Positions 52,760 through 60,746 of a stretch of DNA of 64,000 bases are shown piece after piece. Source of the DNA: Planctomycetota bacterium. GTDB taxonomy: Bacteria; Planctomycetota; Phycisphaerae; Sedimentisphaerales; Anaerohalosphaeraceae. The stretch covers positions 84,716 to 148,715 of the forward strand of contig JAKPDO010000043.1 in assembly GCA_029552545.1 (NCBI GenBank), written 5' to 3'. The stretch's first letter is position 1; each line of letters starts with the position of its first letter. Both the position numbers and the translations under genes were made by a program. Below the pieces are notes generated by a model that did not search any database, had not been told where the DNA came from, and saw only the letters and a list, made by a program, of their open reading frames with translations.

Positions 52760-54582
52760 AAATCAAAACCCTCAAAAATCGCCTGCTGTTCTCTTTTCTG
52801 ACGGTCAATCTCGTCTTGGCGGTCAGCGTATTTTGTCTTGGATATTGGGTGATTCAGCAGCAGCTTTTTGAGCGAACACAAAAACAGGTCAATCATTATT
52901 TGGACAGTGCCCGTCTGTTTTATGCGAGCGAAATAGAAAATATCGGGACTCGGATGAAACTGGTTTCCTACAATCAAGACCTTGAGACTTTGCGAAAAAG
53001 TCTTGATCTTGATTATCTTTTCCGCTTGTCATCGGATAACGCCCGAATCGCTGCGAGCCGAATTGTCCAGAAAGTTTTTGAGAGCAGAGTCCCCATGGGG
53101 GGGACAAGATTGGCTGGGCCGGAAGAATTAGCCCGAATGCCTGAGGCGGTTCGGCAACGAGCGCGGATTCCGATTAAAGGTTCATCAAAAGAGGAGTTTA
53201 CAGAAGGCGGAATCGTCAAGGAATATGCCTTGCCCCTTTTAGGGCCGGATGGCCAAATCGAATCTGTGATTTACGGCGGACGTCTGGTGAATCAGGATTA
53301 TATATTTGTGGATAAACTTCGGCTCCTTGTTTTCGGGGAGGAACAATATCGCGGCAAACCGGTGGGGACTGTAACCATTTTTCAGGACGGCATTCGGATT
53401 GCCACGAACGTTTTGGACAAAGAGGGCCGACGTGCCGTTGGTACGCACGTTTCGCAGGCTGTTTATGACAGCGTCATTCGGGAAGGAAGACGCTGGCATG
53501 ATCGAGCGGAAGTTGTGGGGAACTGGTACCGTTCCGCCTATGAACCGATTCGCGATATTGATGGGAACATTATTGGAATTCTGTATGTCGGAATTCTGGA
53601 GGAGCAGCTGACCGATATTGCCGCCAAGATTTTGGTGCTGTTTTTGCTGGCGGCTGCAGCCGCTCTTCTGCTGGCGGGCATTGTGGCTTTTGTTCTGACA
53701 GGGTCCATCCTGCACCCGATTACTTTGCTGCTGGAGGCAACTCGCAAATTGGCCAAAGGAGAATGGGGACACGAAGTGCCGGCCCAGACTTCTGTCGAAG
53801 AGCTTGACCAGCTGGCCAAGTCCTTCAATGAAATGAGTGCCCAGCTGAGGCACCGGGAACTGTCTTTGAAAATCAGCAATGAAAAGCTGGCGGAACTGAA
53901 CAAAAGTTATCTGGATTTAATCGGTTTTGTGGCCCACGAATTAAAAGGAATGCTGGCTTCCGCGGTCATTAACGCCTATTCGCTGAGGGATGGCCTTCTG
54001 GGGATGCTGAATTTTAAGCAGAAGCGAGCCATTGATTCGATCTGCCGAAATCTGGATTATCTCGATGCCACGGTCAAGAAGTTCCTGAACTTAAGCCGAA
54101 TAGAGCGGGAAAAACTGGAAATCAACAAACAGCCGATTTGCCTTCGGAAAGATATTGTGGATATATCCGTACAAACTTTCTCCAAACTGATTGAAGACAA
54201 ACAAATGACGGTTGTGAACCGGATTGACCCTGCTTTGCGGGTCAATGCCGATCCGGACCTCCTTCAGATTGTCGCGAACAATTTAATTAACAATGCCGCC
54301 AAATATGGTGCAGAAGGGGGACGAATTGAACTTTCAGCTCGCCTTTTGGATGGACGGGTTGAGGTGGAGGTTTATAACGACGGTCGGCCGATTCAGCCGA
54401 ATGAATTGCCGCTGCTTTTCAAAAAATTCTCCCGTCTGGATAATCCGGACAAGAAAAAGGTCAAAGGAACCGGTCTTGGATTGTACATAACCAAACAGAT
54501 TATCGAAGCCCACGGCGGCCAGATTCGAGTCGAACCGCGGGCGGCAGGAAATGCGTTTATTTTTCAGATTGAAAGGGAATAA
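52756..54582 (+). CDS. Membrane sensor histidine kinase (Cache-HAMP-HisKA-HATPase)
   Basis: 608 residues. First membrane helix about 9-34, then an extracytoplasmic Cache-type sensor (about 35-290) with GTVTIFQDGIRIATNVLDKEGRRAVGTHVS and YEPIRDIDGNIIGILYVGI, second helix about 294-318, HAMP (LLEATRKLAKGEWGHEVP), HisKA with the phosphorylated His in GFVAHELKGML, and HATPase with NNLINNAAKYGA and GTGLGLYITKQIIEAHGG. The receiver at 59108 at the end of the operon is its likely target. Signal not known. Confidence 0.9.
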   Translation: MKIKTLKNRLLFSFLTVNLVLAVSVFCLGYWVIQQQLFERTQKQVNHYLDSARLFYASEIENIGTRMKLVSYNQDLETLRKSLDLDYLFRLSSDNARIAASRIVQKVFESRVPMGGTRLAGPEELARMPEAVRQRARIPIKGSSKEEFTEGGIVKEYALPLLGPDGQIESVIYGGRLVNQDYIFVDKLRLLVFGEEQYRGKPVGTVTIFQDGIRIATNVLDKEGRRAVGTHVSQAVYDSVIREGRRWHDRAEVVGNWYRSAYEPIRDIDGNIIGILYVGILEEQLTDIAAKILVLFLLAAAAALLLAGIVAFVLTGSILHPITLLLEATRKLAKGEWGHEVPAQTSVEELDQLAKSFNEMSAQLRHRELSLKISNEKLAELNKSYLDLIGFVAHELKGMLASAVINAYSLRDGLLGMLNFKQKRAIDSICRNLDYLDATVKKFLNLSRIEREKLEINKQPICLRKDIVDISVQTFSKLIEDKQMTVVNRIDPALRVNADPDLLQIVANNLINNAAKYGAEGGRIELSARLLDGRVEVEVYNDGRPIQPNELPLLFKKFSRLDNPDKKKVKGTGLGLYITKQIIEAHGGQIRVEPRAAGNAFIFQIERE

Positions 54583-54584
54583 CC

Positions 54585-54938
54585 TTGGTTACACCGATGG
54601 ATTTGATCAGAAAAAAACGGGCCGAAGCGGTCAATCGAATCATCAGCAAAGGGTATCTGTCCACCAAGCGCGTTTATGTCGGGATGGCTACCTGCGAAAT
54701 CGCCGCCGGCTCCAAGGAAGTGATGGCGGTCTTTCAGGATGCAATCGCCAAAGGATTAACCGATGTATATCTGAGCCAGAAGGGTTGTGCAGGCCGATGC
54801 AATCTGGAGCCCACGGTAGAGGTGGTTGAGGAAGGAAAGATTCCCGTCAAATACGGTCTGGTAACCCCTGAACGAGCCCGCGAAATCATCGAGCGGCATC
54901 TGAAAAAGGGAGAAGTAATTCAGGAATGGGTGATTTAG
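54585..54938 (+). CDS. Small thioredoxin-like [2Fe-2S] ferredoxin-type protein
   Basis: 117 residues, TTG start chosen because AAAGGGA lies at good distance; an ATG at 54597 has no site. Thioredoxin-like ferredoxin fold: VYVGMATCEIAAGSKEVM and LSQKGCAGRCNLEPTVEV. Only three cysteines are seen (Cys37, Cys68, Cys72), one fewer than the usual four cluster ligands. It lies between the kinase and hydB and resembles the N-terminal domain of HydB. Probably an accessory subunit of the hydrogenase. Confidence 0.75.
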   Translation: MVTPMDLIRKKRAEAVNRIISKGYLSTKRVYVGMATCEIAAGSKEVMAVFQDAIAKGLTDVYLSQKGCAGRCNLEPTVEVVEEGKIPVKYGLVTPERAREIIERHLKKGEVIQEWVI

Positions 54939-54953
54939 GGAAAGGGACCTGTT

Positions 54954-56747
54954 GTGGCAGACAAGCAATATAAACTGACTTTTTGCGACGGCTCCGGATG
55001 CCTGAAAAATCATGCGAGGGAGTTCCGTCAGCTTTTTGAGGAAGAACTTCGGCGGCATCAGATTCAGCAGAACGTCCAAATTCATCTGAGCGGCTGCTTA
55101 GGGATGTGCACGAAAGGGCCCATCCTCATTGTGAATCCGGGTTATATTATGTATGGCAATCTCCGTCCTGAGGATGCCGCAGAGATTGTTCAGGAGCATC
55201 TGGTGAACGGCCGGCCGGTTTCTCGTCTGATTATTCAGGAGGACCATTTATACAATCGGTTTTTCCGGATCTTTGGGGATTCGGAGTTTTTCGGCCGTCA
55301 GATGCGGATTGCGCTGCGCAACTGCGGCGTCATTGACCCGGAAAAGATTGATGATTATCTGGCGATGCGGGGGTACGAGGCCCTGGCAAAAGTGCTCACG
55401 GAAATGACGCCCCAGCAGGTGATTGAAGAGGTCAAGAAAAGCGGCCTGCGCGGACGCGGCGGTGCGGGATTCCCTACAGGACTCAAGTGGGAATACACCG
55501 CCAAACAGTCTGACCCGGAGAAATATGTCATTTGCAACGCCGATGAAGGTGACCCCGGGGCCTTTATGGACCGCAGCGCGATTGAAGGAGACCCGCATAC
55601 GGTGCTGGAAGGGATGATTATCGGCGGCTATGCAATCGGGTCCCGTCAGGGGATTATTTATATCCGTGCTGAATATCCGCTGGCTGTTCAGCGTTTGAAA
55701 AAGGCGATTGAAGATGCCCGGCGGGAAGGATTTCTCGGCGAGCGAATTCTCGGAACGGACTTTTCCTTCGATATTCGGATTTGCCTGGGAGCCGGCGCCT
55801 TTGTCTGCGGAGAAGAGACGGCTCTGATTCACTCGATTGAGGGTTTTCGCGGTATGCCGCGTCCGCGTCCCCCGTATCCGTCTGTCAGCGGTCTGTTCGG
55901 CAAGCCGACGTTAATTAACAACGTAGAAACCTGGGCGAATATTCCGGTGATTATTATTGACGGGGCTGATTGGTTCAGCCGCATCGGCACGGCAACCAGT
56001 AAGGGTACCAAGGTCTTTGCGCTGGCCGGCAAGGTTCGCAATACGGGACTGGTGGAAGTTCCGATGGGGACGACGCTGCGGGATATCATTTTCGGAATCG
56101 GCGGCGGCATTCCCAACGGCAAAAAATTCAAGGCCGTCCAGACGGGCGGTCCGAGCGGCGGATGCCTCCCGGAAAAGTATCTGGATACACAGATTGATTA
56201 TGAATCCCTTGCAAAGGCCGGTTCGATTATGGGTTCCGGCGGGATGATTGTGATTGATGAGGATTCCTGCATGGTTCGAATGGCCCGGTTCTTTGTCGAG
56301 TTCACCCAGGATGAATCCTGCGGAAAATGTACCCCGTGCCGGGAGGGAACCAAACGGATGCTCGAAATCCTGACCCGAATCACCCGCGGACAGGGCAAAC
56401 CCGGGGATATCGAAAAACTGGAGCGGCTGGGCACAATGATTCAGAAGGCCTCGCTGTGCGGACTGGGGCAGTCCGCCCCCAATCCGGTGCTCAGCACCAT
56501 TCGAAACTTTCGGGAGGAGTACGAAGAGCATATTCATCAGAAAAAATGCCGTGCACGCGAATGCACCGCACTCCTGTCTTTTGTAGTACAGGACAATTGT
56601 GTCGGCTGCGGTGCCTGCAAACGGGTCTGTCCGGTCAATGCCGTATCCGGAAATCGAAAGGAAAAACACAGCATCAATCCAAATCTCTGCATCAAATGCG
56701 GACAATGCTACGATGCATGCAAGTTTAACGCCATTGCCAAAGTGTGA
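54954..56747 (+). CDS. hydB: Trimeric [FeFe] hydrogenase, NADH-binding subunit HydB
   Basis: 597 residues, GTG start after GGGAAAGGGA. N-terminal thioredoxin-like [2Fe-2S] domain (FCDGSGCLKN, LSGCLGMCTKGP), then the NuoF-like core: GLRGRGGAGFPTGLKWEYTA (FMN), CNADEGDPGAFMDRSAIEGDPHTV, CGEETALIHSIEGFRGMPRPRPPYP and the CGKCTPCREG iron-sulphur motif; C-terminal two [4Fe-4S] clusters (CVGCGACKRVCPVNAV, CIKCGQCYDACKFNAI). Oxidises NADH or, in bifurcating mode, NADH and ferredoxin together, passing electrons to HydA. Confidence 0.95.
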   Translation: MADKQYKLTFCDGSGCLKNHAREFRQLFEEELRRHQIQQNVQIHLSGCLGMCTKGPILIVNPGYIMYGNLRPEDAAEIVQEHLVNGRPVSRLIIQEDHLYNRFFRIFGDSEFFGRQMRIALRNCGVIDPEKIDDYLAMRGYEALAKVLTEMTPQQVIEEVKKSGLRGRGGAGFPTGLKWEYTAKQSDPEKYVICNADEGDPGAFMDRSAIEGDPHTVLEGMIIGGYAIGSRQGIIYIRAEYPLAVQRLKKAIEDARREGFLGERILGTDFSFDIRICLGAGAFVCGEETALIHSIEGFRGMPRPRPPYPSVSGLFGKPTLINNVETWANIPVIIIDGADWFSRIGTATSKGTKVFALAGKVRNTGLVEVPMGTTLRDIIFGIGGGIPNGKKFKAVQTGGPSGGCLPEKYLDTQIDYESLAKAGSIMGSGGMIVIDEDSCMVRMARFFVEFTQDESCGKCTPCREGTKRMLEILTRITRGQGKPGDIEKLERLGTMIQKASLCGLGQSAPNPVLSTIRNFREEYEEHIHQKKCRARECTALLSFVVQDNCVGCGACKRVCPVNAVSGNRKEKHSINPNLCIKCGQCYDACKFNAIAKV

Positions 56748-56755
56748 GGAATCCA

Positions 56756-58546
56756 ATGAGCCGATTGATTACGATTACGATTAACGATAAGCCCTATCAG
56801 GTTGAGCCGAACCAAACGATTATGCAGGCGGCCGACAAACTCGGCTTTCATATCCCTCGTCTGTGCTATCATCCGAAGCTGTCCATTGAAGGGGCTTGCC
56901 GGGTTTGTATCGTGGAAGTGGAAGGAATGAAGAACTATGTGGCCTCTTGTGCCTTTCCTGTCAGCGACGGAATGAAAATCCGCACGAATACACAAGCCCT
57001 GCGGACAGCCCGACGAGATATTATTGAGTTGATTCTCGATAATCATCCGCAGGACTGCCATACCTGCGAACGCGACGGCAACTGTGAGCTCCAGCGTCTG
57101 GCGGCTTCCATGGGGATCCGGGCCAGGCATTTTGAGGGTGAACGCAAACGCTATGAAAAAGACCTGTCCAGTGAAGCTGTCATACGGGACCCCGAGAAAT
57201 GCATTTTGTGCGGGCGCTGCGTGCGAATGTGTTCGGAGATTCAGCAGGTCCACAATCTTACGCAGGCCCACCGCGGCTTTCATACGGTGGTAATGCCCGC
57301 CTACAATATGCCGATGGGCGAAAGCGTCTGCACGGCCTGCGGCCAGTGCATTAACGTTTGTCCAACAGCAGCGTTTCTGGAAAAGAATTATACCCAGGAG
57401 CTTTTTGAAAAACTCAACGATCCGAATCTGGTGAAGGTGGTTCAGTTTGCCCCGTCTGTGCGGGCGGCCATCGGAGAGGCCTTTGGACTGGAGCCCGGTC
57501 TGAATATGGAAGGGCAGCTGATTGCATCCCTTCGCAAACTTGGTTTCGACTATGTGTTTGACACCCAGTTTTCGGCGGATTTGACGATTATGGAAGAGGC
57601 CAGCGAGTTTCTGGAGCGGCTTCAGAGTGGCGGCGTTCTGCCGATGATTACTTCCTGCTCCAGTGCCTGGATGAAGTGTCTGGAACAGTTTTATCCGGAC
57701 CTCATTCCGAATGTTTCCACCTGCAAGTCTCCGATGTCAATGCAGGGGGCGATAACCAAAACCTATTTTGCCAAGAAGAAAAAGATTGACCCTCGCAAAA
57801 TTCTCAGTGTAGCCGTGATGTGCTGCACGGCCAAGAAATATGAGGCCGCCCGGCCCGAACTGATGTTTGACGGGATGCGGGGGGTTGACATTGTCGTAAC
57901 GACCCGTGAGGCCGCCTGGATGATTAAGTCCGCCGGGATTGATTTGGTCAATATTCAGCCCGAGGAGCCGGACCATCCGCTCGGAATTTCCAGCGGTGCC
58001 GGGGCCATTTTCGGGGCTACCGGCGGGGTTATGGAAGCCGCCATTCGAACGGCCTATGAACTGTATACCGGCGAGACCCTTGTAGATATTGAGGTAGAGG
58101 CCGTTCGGGGGCTCAAGGGCATTAAGGAGGGAAGCATTACCATGGACGGCAAAGAGATCCGGGTGGCCGTTGCCCATGGACTGGGCAATGCCTGCCGGCT
58201 TCTGGAGCGAGTCCGGCAAGACCCGTCTCGGTATCACTTCATCGAGATTATGGGCTGTCCGGGCGGCTGTGTCGGCGGCGGAGGCCAACCCTATGCCCAG
58301 ATTAATTCTATCCCCCTGGATGATGAAAATCTGCGGAAAAGGGCGCAGGCCCTTTATGACCTGGATAAGGCCAAGACCATTCGGCGAAGCCATGACAACC
58401 CGGATGTCCAGAAACTGTATAAGGAGTTTCTCCAGAGTCCGCTCAGTCCGGTGTCTCATCAGTATCTGCATACCCACTATAAAGCCAAGACGCCGGTTGG
58501 GATTATTCCACGAAATGAACGCACCTTGTCGGGAGATTCAAAATGA
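56756..58546 (+). CDS. hydA: [FeFe] hydrogenase catalytic subunit HydA
   Basis: 596 residues from the ATG at 56756, with GTGAGGA upstream. N-terminal [2Fe-2S] domain (CYHPKLSIEGACRVC), His/Cys [4Fe-4S] (HPQDCHTCERDGNCELQ), two [4Fe-4S] clusters (CILCGRCVRMC, CTACGQCINVCP), then the H-cluster domain. L3 is canonical (EIMGCPGGCVGGGGQP, Cys501 and Cys505). L1 reads TSCSSAW (Cys301) where TSCCPxW is common, and L2 reads VMCCTAKKYE (Cys356, Cys357) where MPCxxKxxE is common. Makes or uses H2. Overlaps hydC by 4 bp. Confidence 0.93.
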   Translation: MSRLITITINDKPYQVEPNQTIMQAADKLGFHIPRLCYHPKLSIEGACRVCIVEVEGMKNYVASCAFPVSDGMKIRTNTQALRTARRDIIELILDNHPQDCHTCERDGNCELQRLAASMGIRARHFEGERKRYEKDLSSEAVIRDPEKCILCGRCVRMCSEIQQVHNLTQAHRGFHTVVMPAYNMPMGESVCTACGQCINVCPTAAFLEKNYTQELFEKLNDPNLVKVVQFAPSVRAAIGEAFGLEPGLNMEGQLIASLRKLGFDYVFDTQFSADLTIMEEASEFLERLQSGGVLPMITSCSSAWMKCLEQFYPDLIPNVSTCKSPMSMQGAITKTYFAKKKKIDPRKILSVAVMCCTAKKYEAARPELMFDGMRGVDIVVTTREAAWMIKSAGIDLVNIQPEEPDHPLGISSGAGAIFGATGGVMEAAIRTAYELYTGETLVDIEVEAVRGLKGIKEGSITMDGKEIRVAVAHGLGNACRLLERVRQDPSRYHFIEIMGCPGGCVGGGGQPYAQINSIPLDDENLRKRAQALYDLDKAKTIRRSHDNPDVQKLYKEFLQSPLSPVSHQYLHTHYKAKTPVGIIPRNERTLSGDSK

Positions 58547-59079
58547 CTCAGAATCAGACGGAAAAACTTCAGGCGATTCGGGAAGCCATGCTGGCGGCTC
58601 GAAATGATGCTCATCCGGAATCTCACCTGATTGGGATTCTGCATAAGGTTCAGGATGTTTTCGGCTATCTGCCCCGCGAGATGATGGACGAGGTGGCACA
58701 GACACTCGAGATCCCTACGGCTCATATTTGGGGGGTAGCAACCTTTTATCATTACTTTAATCTGGAGCCAATCGGGCGGCACGTAGTCAGTGTCTGCATG
58801 GGGACGGCTTGTTATGTAAAAGGCGCCGCTTCCGTTCTGGAAACTTTGAAAAAAGAACTGGGAGTTGAAGTCGGGAAAACGACATCGGACGGCTTGTTTA
58901 CCCTTCAGGAGGCGAGATGCCTTGGAGCCTGCGGCATAGCACCGGTGATGATGATTGACGAAAAGATTTACGGACAACTGGATAGTAAAAAAACAGTTGA
59001 TATAATTAACCAGTATCGCAAGGCCGCCGCAGAGGAAAAATCGGCTGTCGGGGCGGAAACTCGACGTGGGAAACCTTGA
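58543..59079 (+). CDS. hydC: [FeFe] hydrogenase NuoE-like subunit HydC
   Basis: 178 residues. NuoE-type thioredoxin-like [2Fe-2S] protein: LIGILHKVQDVFGYLPREMMDEVAQTLEIPTAHIWGVATFYHYFNLEPIG, then ligands in CMGTACYVKGA and ARCLGACGIAPVMMI. With HydA and HydB it makes the NAD-linked trimer known from Thermotoga and other anaerobes. Overlaps hydA by 4 bp. The C-terminal about 20 residues are Ala/Glu/Lys-rich. Confidence 0.94.
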   Translation: MTQNQTEKLQAIREAMLAARNDAHPESHLIGILHKVQDVFGYLPREMMDEVAQTLEIPTAHIWGVATFYHYFNLEPIGRHVVSVCMGTACYVKGAASVLETLKKELGVEVGKTTSDGLFTLQEARCLGACGIAPVMMIDEKIYGQLDSKKTVDIINQYRKAAAEEKSAVGAETRRGKP

Positions 59080-59107
59080 GAAAACCGTTGAAAAAGGGAG
59101 ACTGCAC

Positions 59108-59491
59108 ATGGCGAAAAAAGTACTGATTATCGATGATGATGCGGATTTTGTGGAAAGCGTTGAAAATCTGCTGGAAGCCCGCGGATATGAGGTGGTTTCG
59201 GCCGCAAACGGAAAGGACGGGGTCGAAGCCGCTAAAAAGGAAAAACCCAACCTGATTATTCTGGATGTGATGATGACGACCAAGGATGAGGGGTTCAATG
59301 TGGCCCGCAAACTCAATGAATTGGAGGGAGTGAAAGGTACACCGGTTGTGATGGTGACGGGAGTGCGGCGGGAAATGAATCTGCCGTTCAGCTTTGAGCC
59401 CGATCAGACGTGGCTGCCTGTCAAGGAAGTGTTGGAAAAGCCGATTAAGCCGGAGACCCTTCTGAAGGCCGTAGCGGACCATATTCGGTAA
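59108..59491 (+). CDS. Response-regulator receiver protein
   Basis: 127 residues from the ATG at 59108, with GGGAG upstream. Receiver fold: KVLIIDDDADFVESVENLL (acidic pair), NLIILDVMMTTKDEGF (acceptor Asp near residue 54), VVMVTGVRREM and VLEKPIKPETLLKAV (Lys). No DNA-binding domain. Last gene of the hydrogenase operon and likely partner of the kinase at 52756, so the output may be through protein contact. Confidence 0.9.
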   Translation: MAKKVLIIDDDADFVESVENLLEARGYEVVSAANGKDGVEAAKKEKPNLIILDVMMTTKDEGFNVARKLNELEGVKGTPVVMVTGVRREMNLPFSFEPDQTWLPVKEVLEKPIKPETLLKAVADHIR

Positions 59492-59527
59492 CAAACGCTT
59501 TTCAATGTTCTGAACATCTCCTCCTTT

Positions 59528-59567
59528 CAAAGGGATGTCCTGATTGTTCGTCAGGCCGTCCCTTTTT
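59528..59567 (+). terminator. Terminator of the hydrogenase operon
   Basis: AAAGGGA...CCTGA (59528-59542) pairs with TCAGG...TCCCTTT (59550-59563) with one mismatch and a G-T, then a T-run, 36 bp after the receiver stop. Confidence 0.7.
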
Positions 59568-59575
59568 GATTTCAA

Positions 59576-59610
59576 AAAAGAAGGCAGGGAGCCGTTGCAG
59601 CTCCCTGCCG
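59576..59610 (-). terminator. Terminator of the 48-residue protein gene
   Basis: Perfect GGCAGGGAGC (59584-59593) and GCTCCCTGCC (59601-59610). Read on the minus strand it is followed by TTCTTTTTTG, so it serves the leftward gene. Confidence 0.75.
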
Positions 59611-59647
59611 CGCTTTCCATCCAATTAAGGTGGAGAGAGGAAGAGGA

Positions 59648-59794
59648 CTATTTTTTCAGCAGGCCGAAAAGCACCGCTCCCGTGCTCAGCAGCAGCATTG
59701 TAGCCGCTGACGGCGCTGCCGATATGCCGGACGGGATGCCGAGGACAAGACTGTTTGCCAAACCGAGAAAGAGCCAGCTGAGACGTTTTTTCAT
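59648..59794 (-). CDS. 48-residue protein with PEP-CTERM-like tail
   Basis: Minus strand, AAGGA eight bases before the ATG at 59794. MKKRLSWLFLGLANSLVLG is a signal-peptide-like start and the remainder, IPSGISAAPSAATMLLLSTGAVLFGLLKK, ends like the PEP-CTERM sorting tail (Pro/Ala, ATMLLL hydrophobic stretch, basic end) seen in Planctomycetota. There is almost no mature protein between the two. It has its own terminator at 59576-59610, so it is likely a real gene. Function unknown. Confidence 0.6.
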   Translation of the reverse strand: MKKRLSWLFLGLANSLVLGIPSGISAAPSAATMLLLSTGAVLFGLLKK

Positions 59795-59834
59795 AGATTG
59801 ATTCCTTATCAATTTTCTTCAAACTGACAAAGAT

Positions 59835-60092
59835 TCATTCCATTTCCTGATTCAATTTTTCCCGAAGGGCCTGGTTTTCCCGCCGGGTTGCCTCTAAATC
59901 AAAAATCAGGTACTTGATGCCCAGCCGCAGATAATCCAGCGACTGCTGGAGATTGTTGAACTGAGCCTGGAGTTTCTGATGATTCTCCCGGCTTCGGCGG
60001 GCCAGCAAAAAGAGTTTTTCCTTCTGCGGCAGCGGCAAGTCTGTGTCGTTGAGCAATTCCTGAAACTTTTTCTCAAAATTGGATTCGAACAT
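59835..60092 (-). CDS. Small coiled-coil protein
   Basis: 85 residues, minus strand, GGGGGTG before the start. Charged, no membrane helix or signal. A heptad-like region LLARRSRENHQKLQAQFNNLQQSLDYL and DLEATRRENQALREKLNQEME predicts a coiled coil. Not recognised. It ends 41 bp upstream of the small tail-bearing gene and may be co-transcribed with it. Confidence 0.6.
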   Translation of the reverse strand: MFESNFEKKFQELLNDTDLPLPQKEKLFLLARRSRENHQKLQAQFNNLQQSLDYLRLGIKYLIFDLEATRRENQALREKLNQEME

Positions 60093-60475
60093 GGTTCACC
60101 CCCAAAACGGTCCTTGTTGGTTTCCCCGAAGCCAGCGGTTTGGCTTGTTGCTGGGCCGGTACTTTTTTTCTATCTCTTCTTTTTCCCCCAAAGCCATCAT
60201 CCGTATTATAGCAGAAAAACCGCTCCGGATGCCGAAGACGTTTCTATTGCACCCGATTTGGCTTGAAGAATCTGGATTTTCAGAAGAGGAACGTTGTTTT
60301 ATCGGAACAGACGAAAAAATTTTTTTGACCTGACAGGAGGGAAGAAAACCGAATTTCAGCGGGCTTTCAATGTAATCTTATCTCTTTTTCTCTAAAAGAT
60401 TTATGGATTATGCCCCCATGCGGGAAAACGGGCTTGACAATCCGGAAGCTGTCTGTTTTACTGGCTTAGGTGACC
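60093..60475. other. Gene-free stretch before tRNA-Val
   Basis: 383 bp with no convincing coding frame. A candidate tRNA promoter lies at its end: TTGACA (60434-60439), 17 bp, TTTACT (60457-60462), 13 bp before the tRNA. The rest shows nothing recognisable. Confidence 0.5.
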
Positions 60476-60549
60476 GGGCGATTAGCTCAGCTGGTTAGAG
60501 CGTACGGATCACACCCGTAAGGTCACAGGTTCGAATCCTGTATCGCCCA
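60476..60549 (+). tRNA. tRNA-Val (anticodon CAC)
   Basis: 74 nt. Acceptor GGGCGAT pairs with ATCGCCC, discriminator A. D arm GCTC...GAGC, anticodon stem TACGG/CCGTA with loop ATCACAC, anticodon CAC, T arm ACAGG-TTCGAAT-CCTGT. CCA is not encoded. Confidence 0.93.
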
Positions 60550-60672
60550 GTATTCCTGTCTTTTCCTTCTTGTCCATCCAACGGTTTTCTGCCAAGCGGA
60601 GACGACTTTATCGGACAATGGGTAGATCGCTCCAGCGGGTTGTGAACGCGGGGGAAATACCGTCTGAATCCG

Positions 60673-60746
60673 GCGTTTGTAGCTCAGCTGAATGGAGCAG
60701 CGGATTTCTAATCCGCAGGTCGGGGGTTCGAATCCCTCCGGGCATG
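60673..60746 (+). tRNA. tRNA-Arg (anticodon TCT), degenerate acceptor stem
   Basis: 74 nt. Body is classical tRNA-Arg: D stem GCTC/GAGC, anticodon stem GCGGA/TCCGC with loop TTTCTAA, anticodon TCT, T stem with TTCGAAT loop. The acceptor pairs poorly: GCGTTTG against CGGGCAT leaves one C-A mismatch and four G-U pairs. The D-loop lacks the GG pair. Could be a divergent functional tRNA or a decaying copy. The 3' half is overlapped antisense by the CARF-HEPN gene. Confidence 0.65.
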
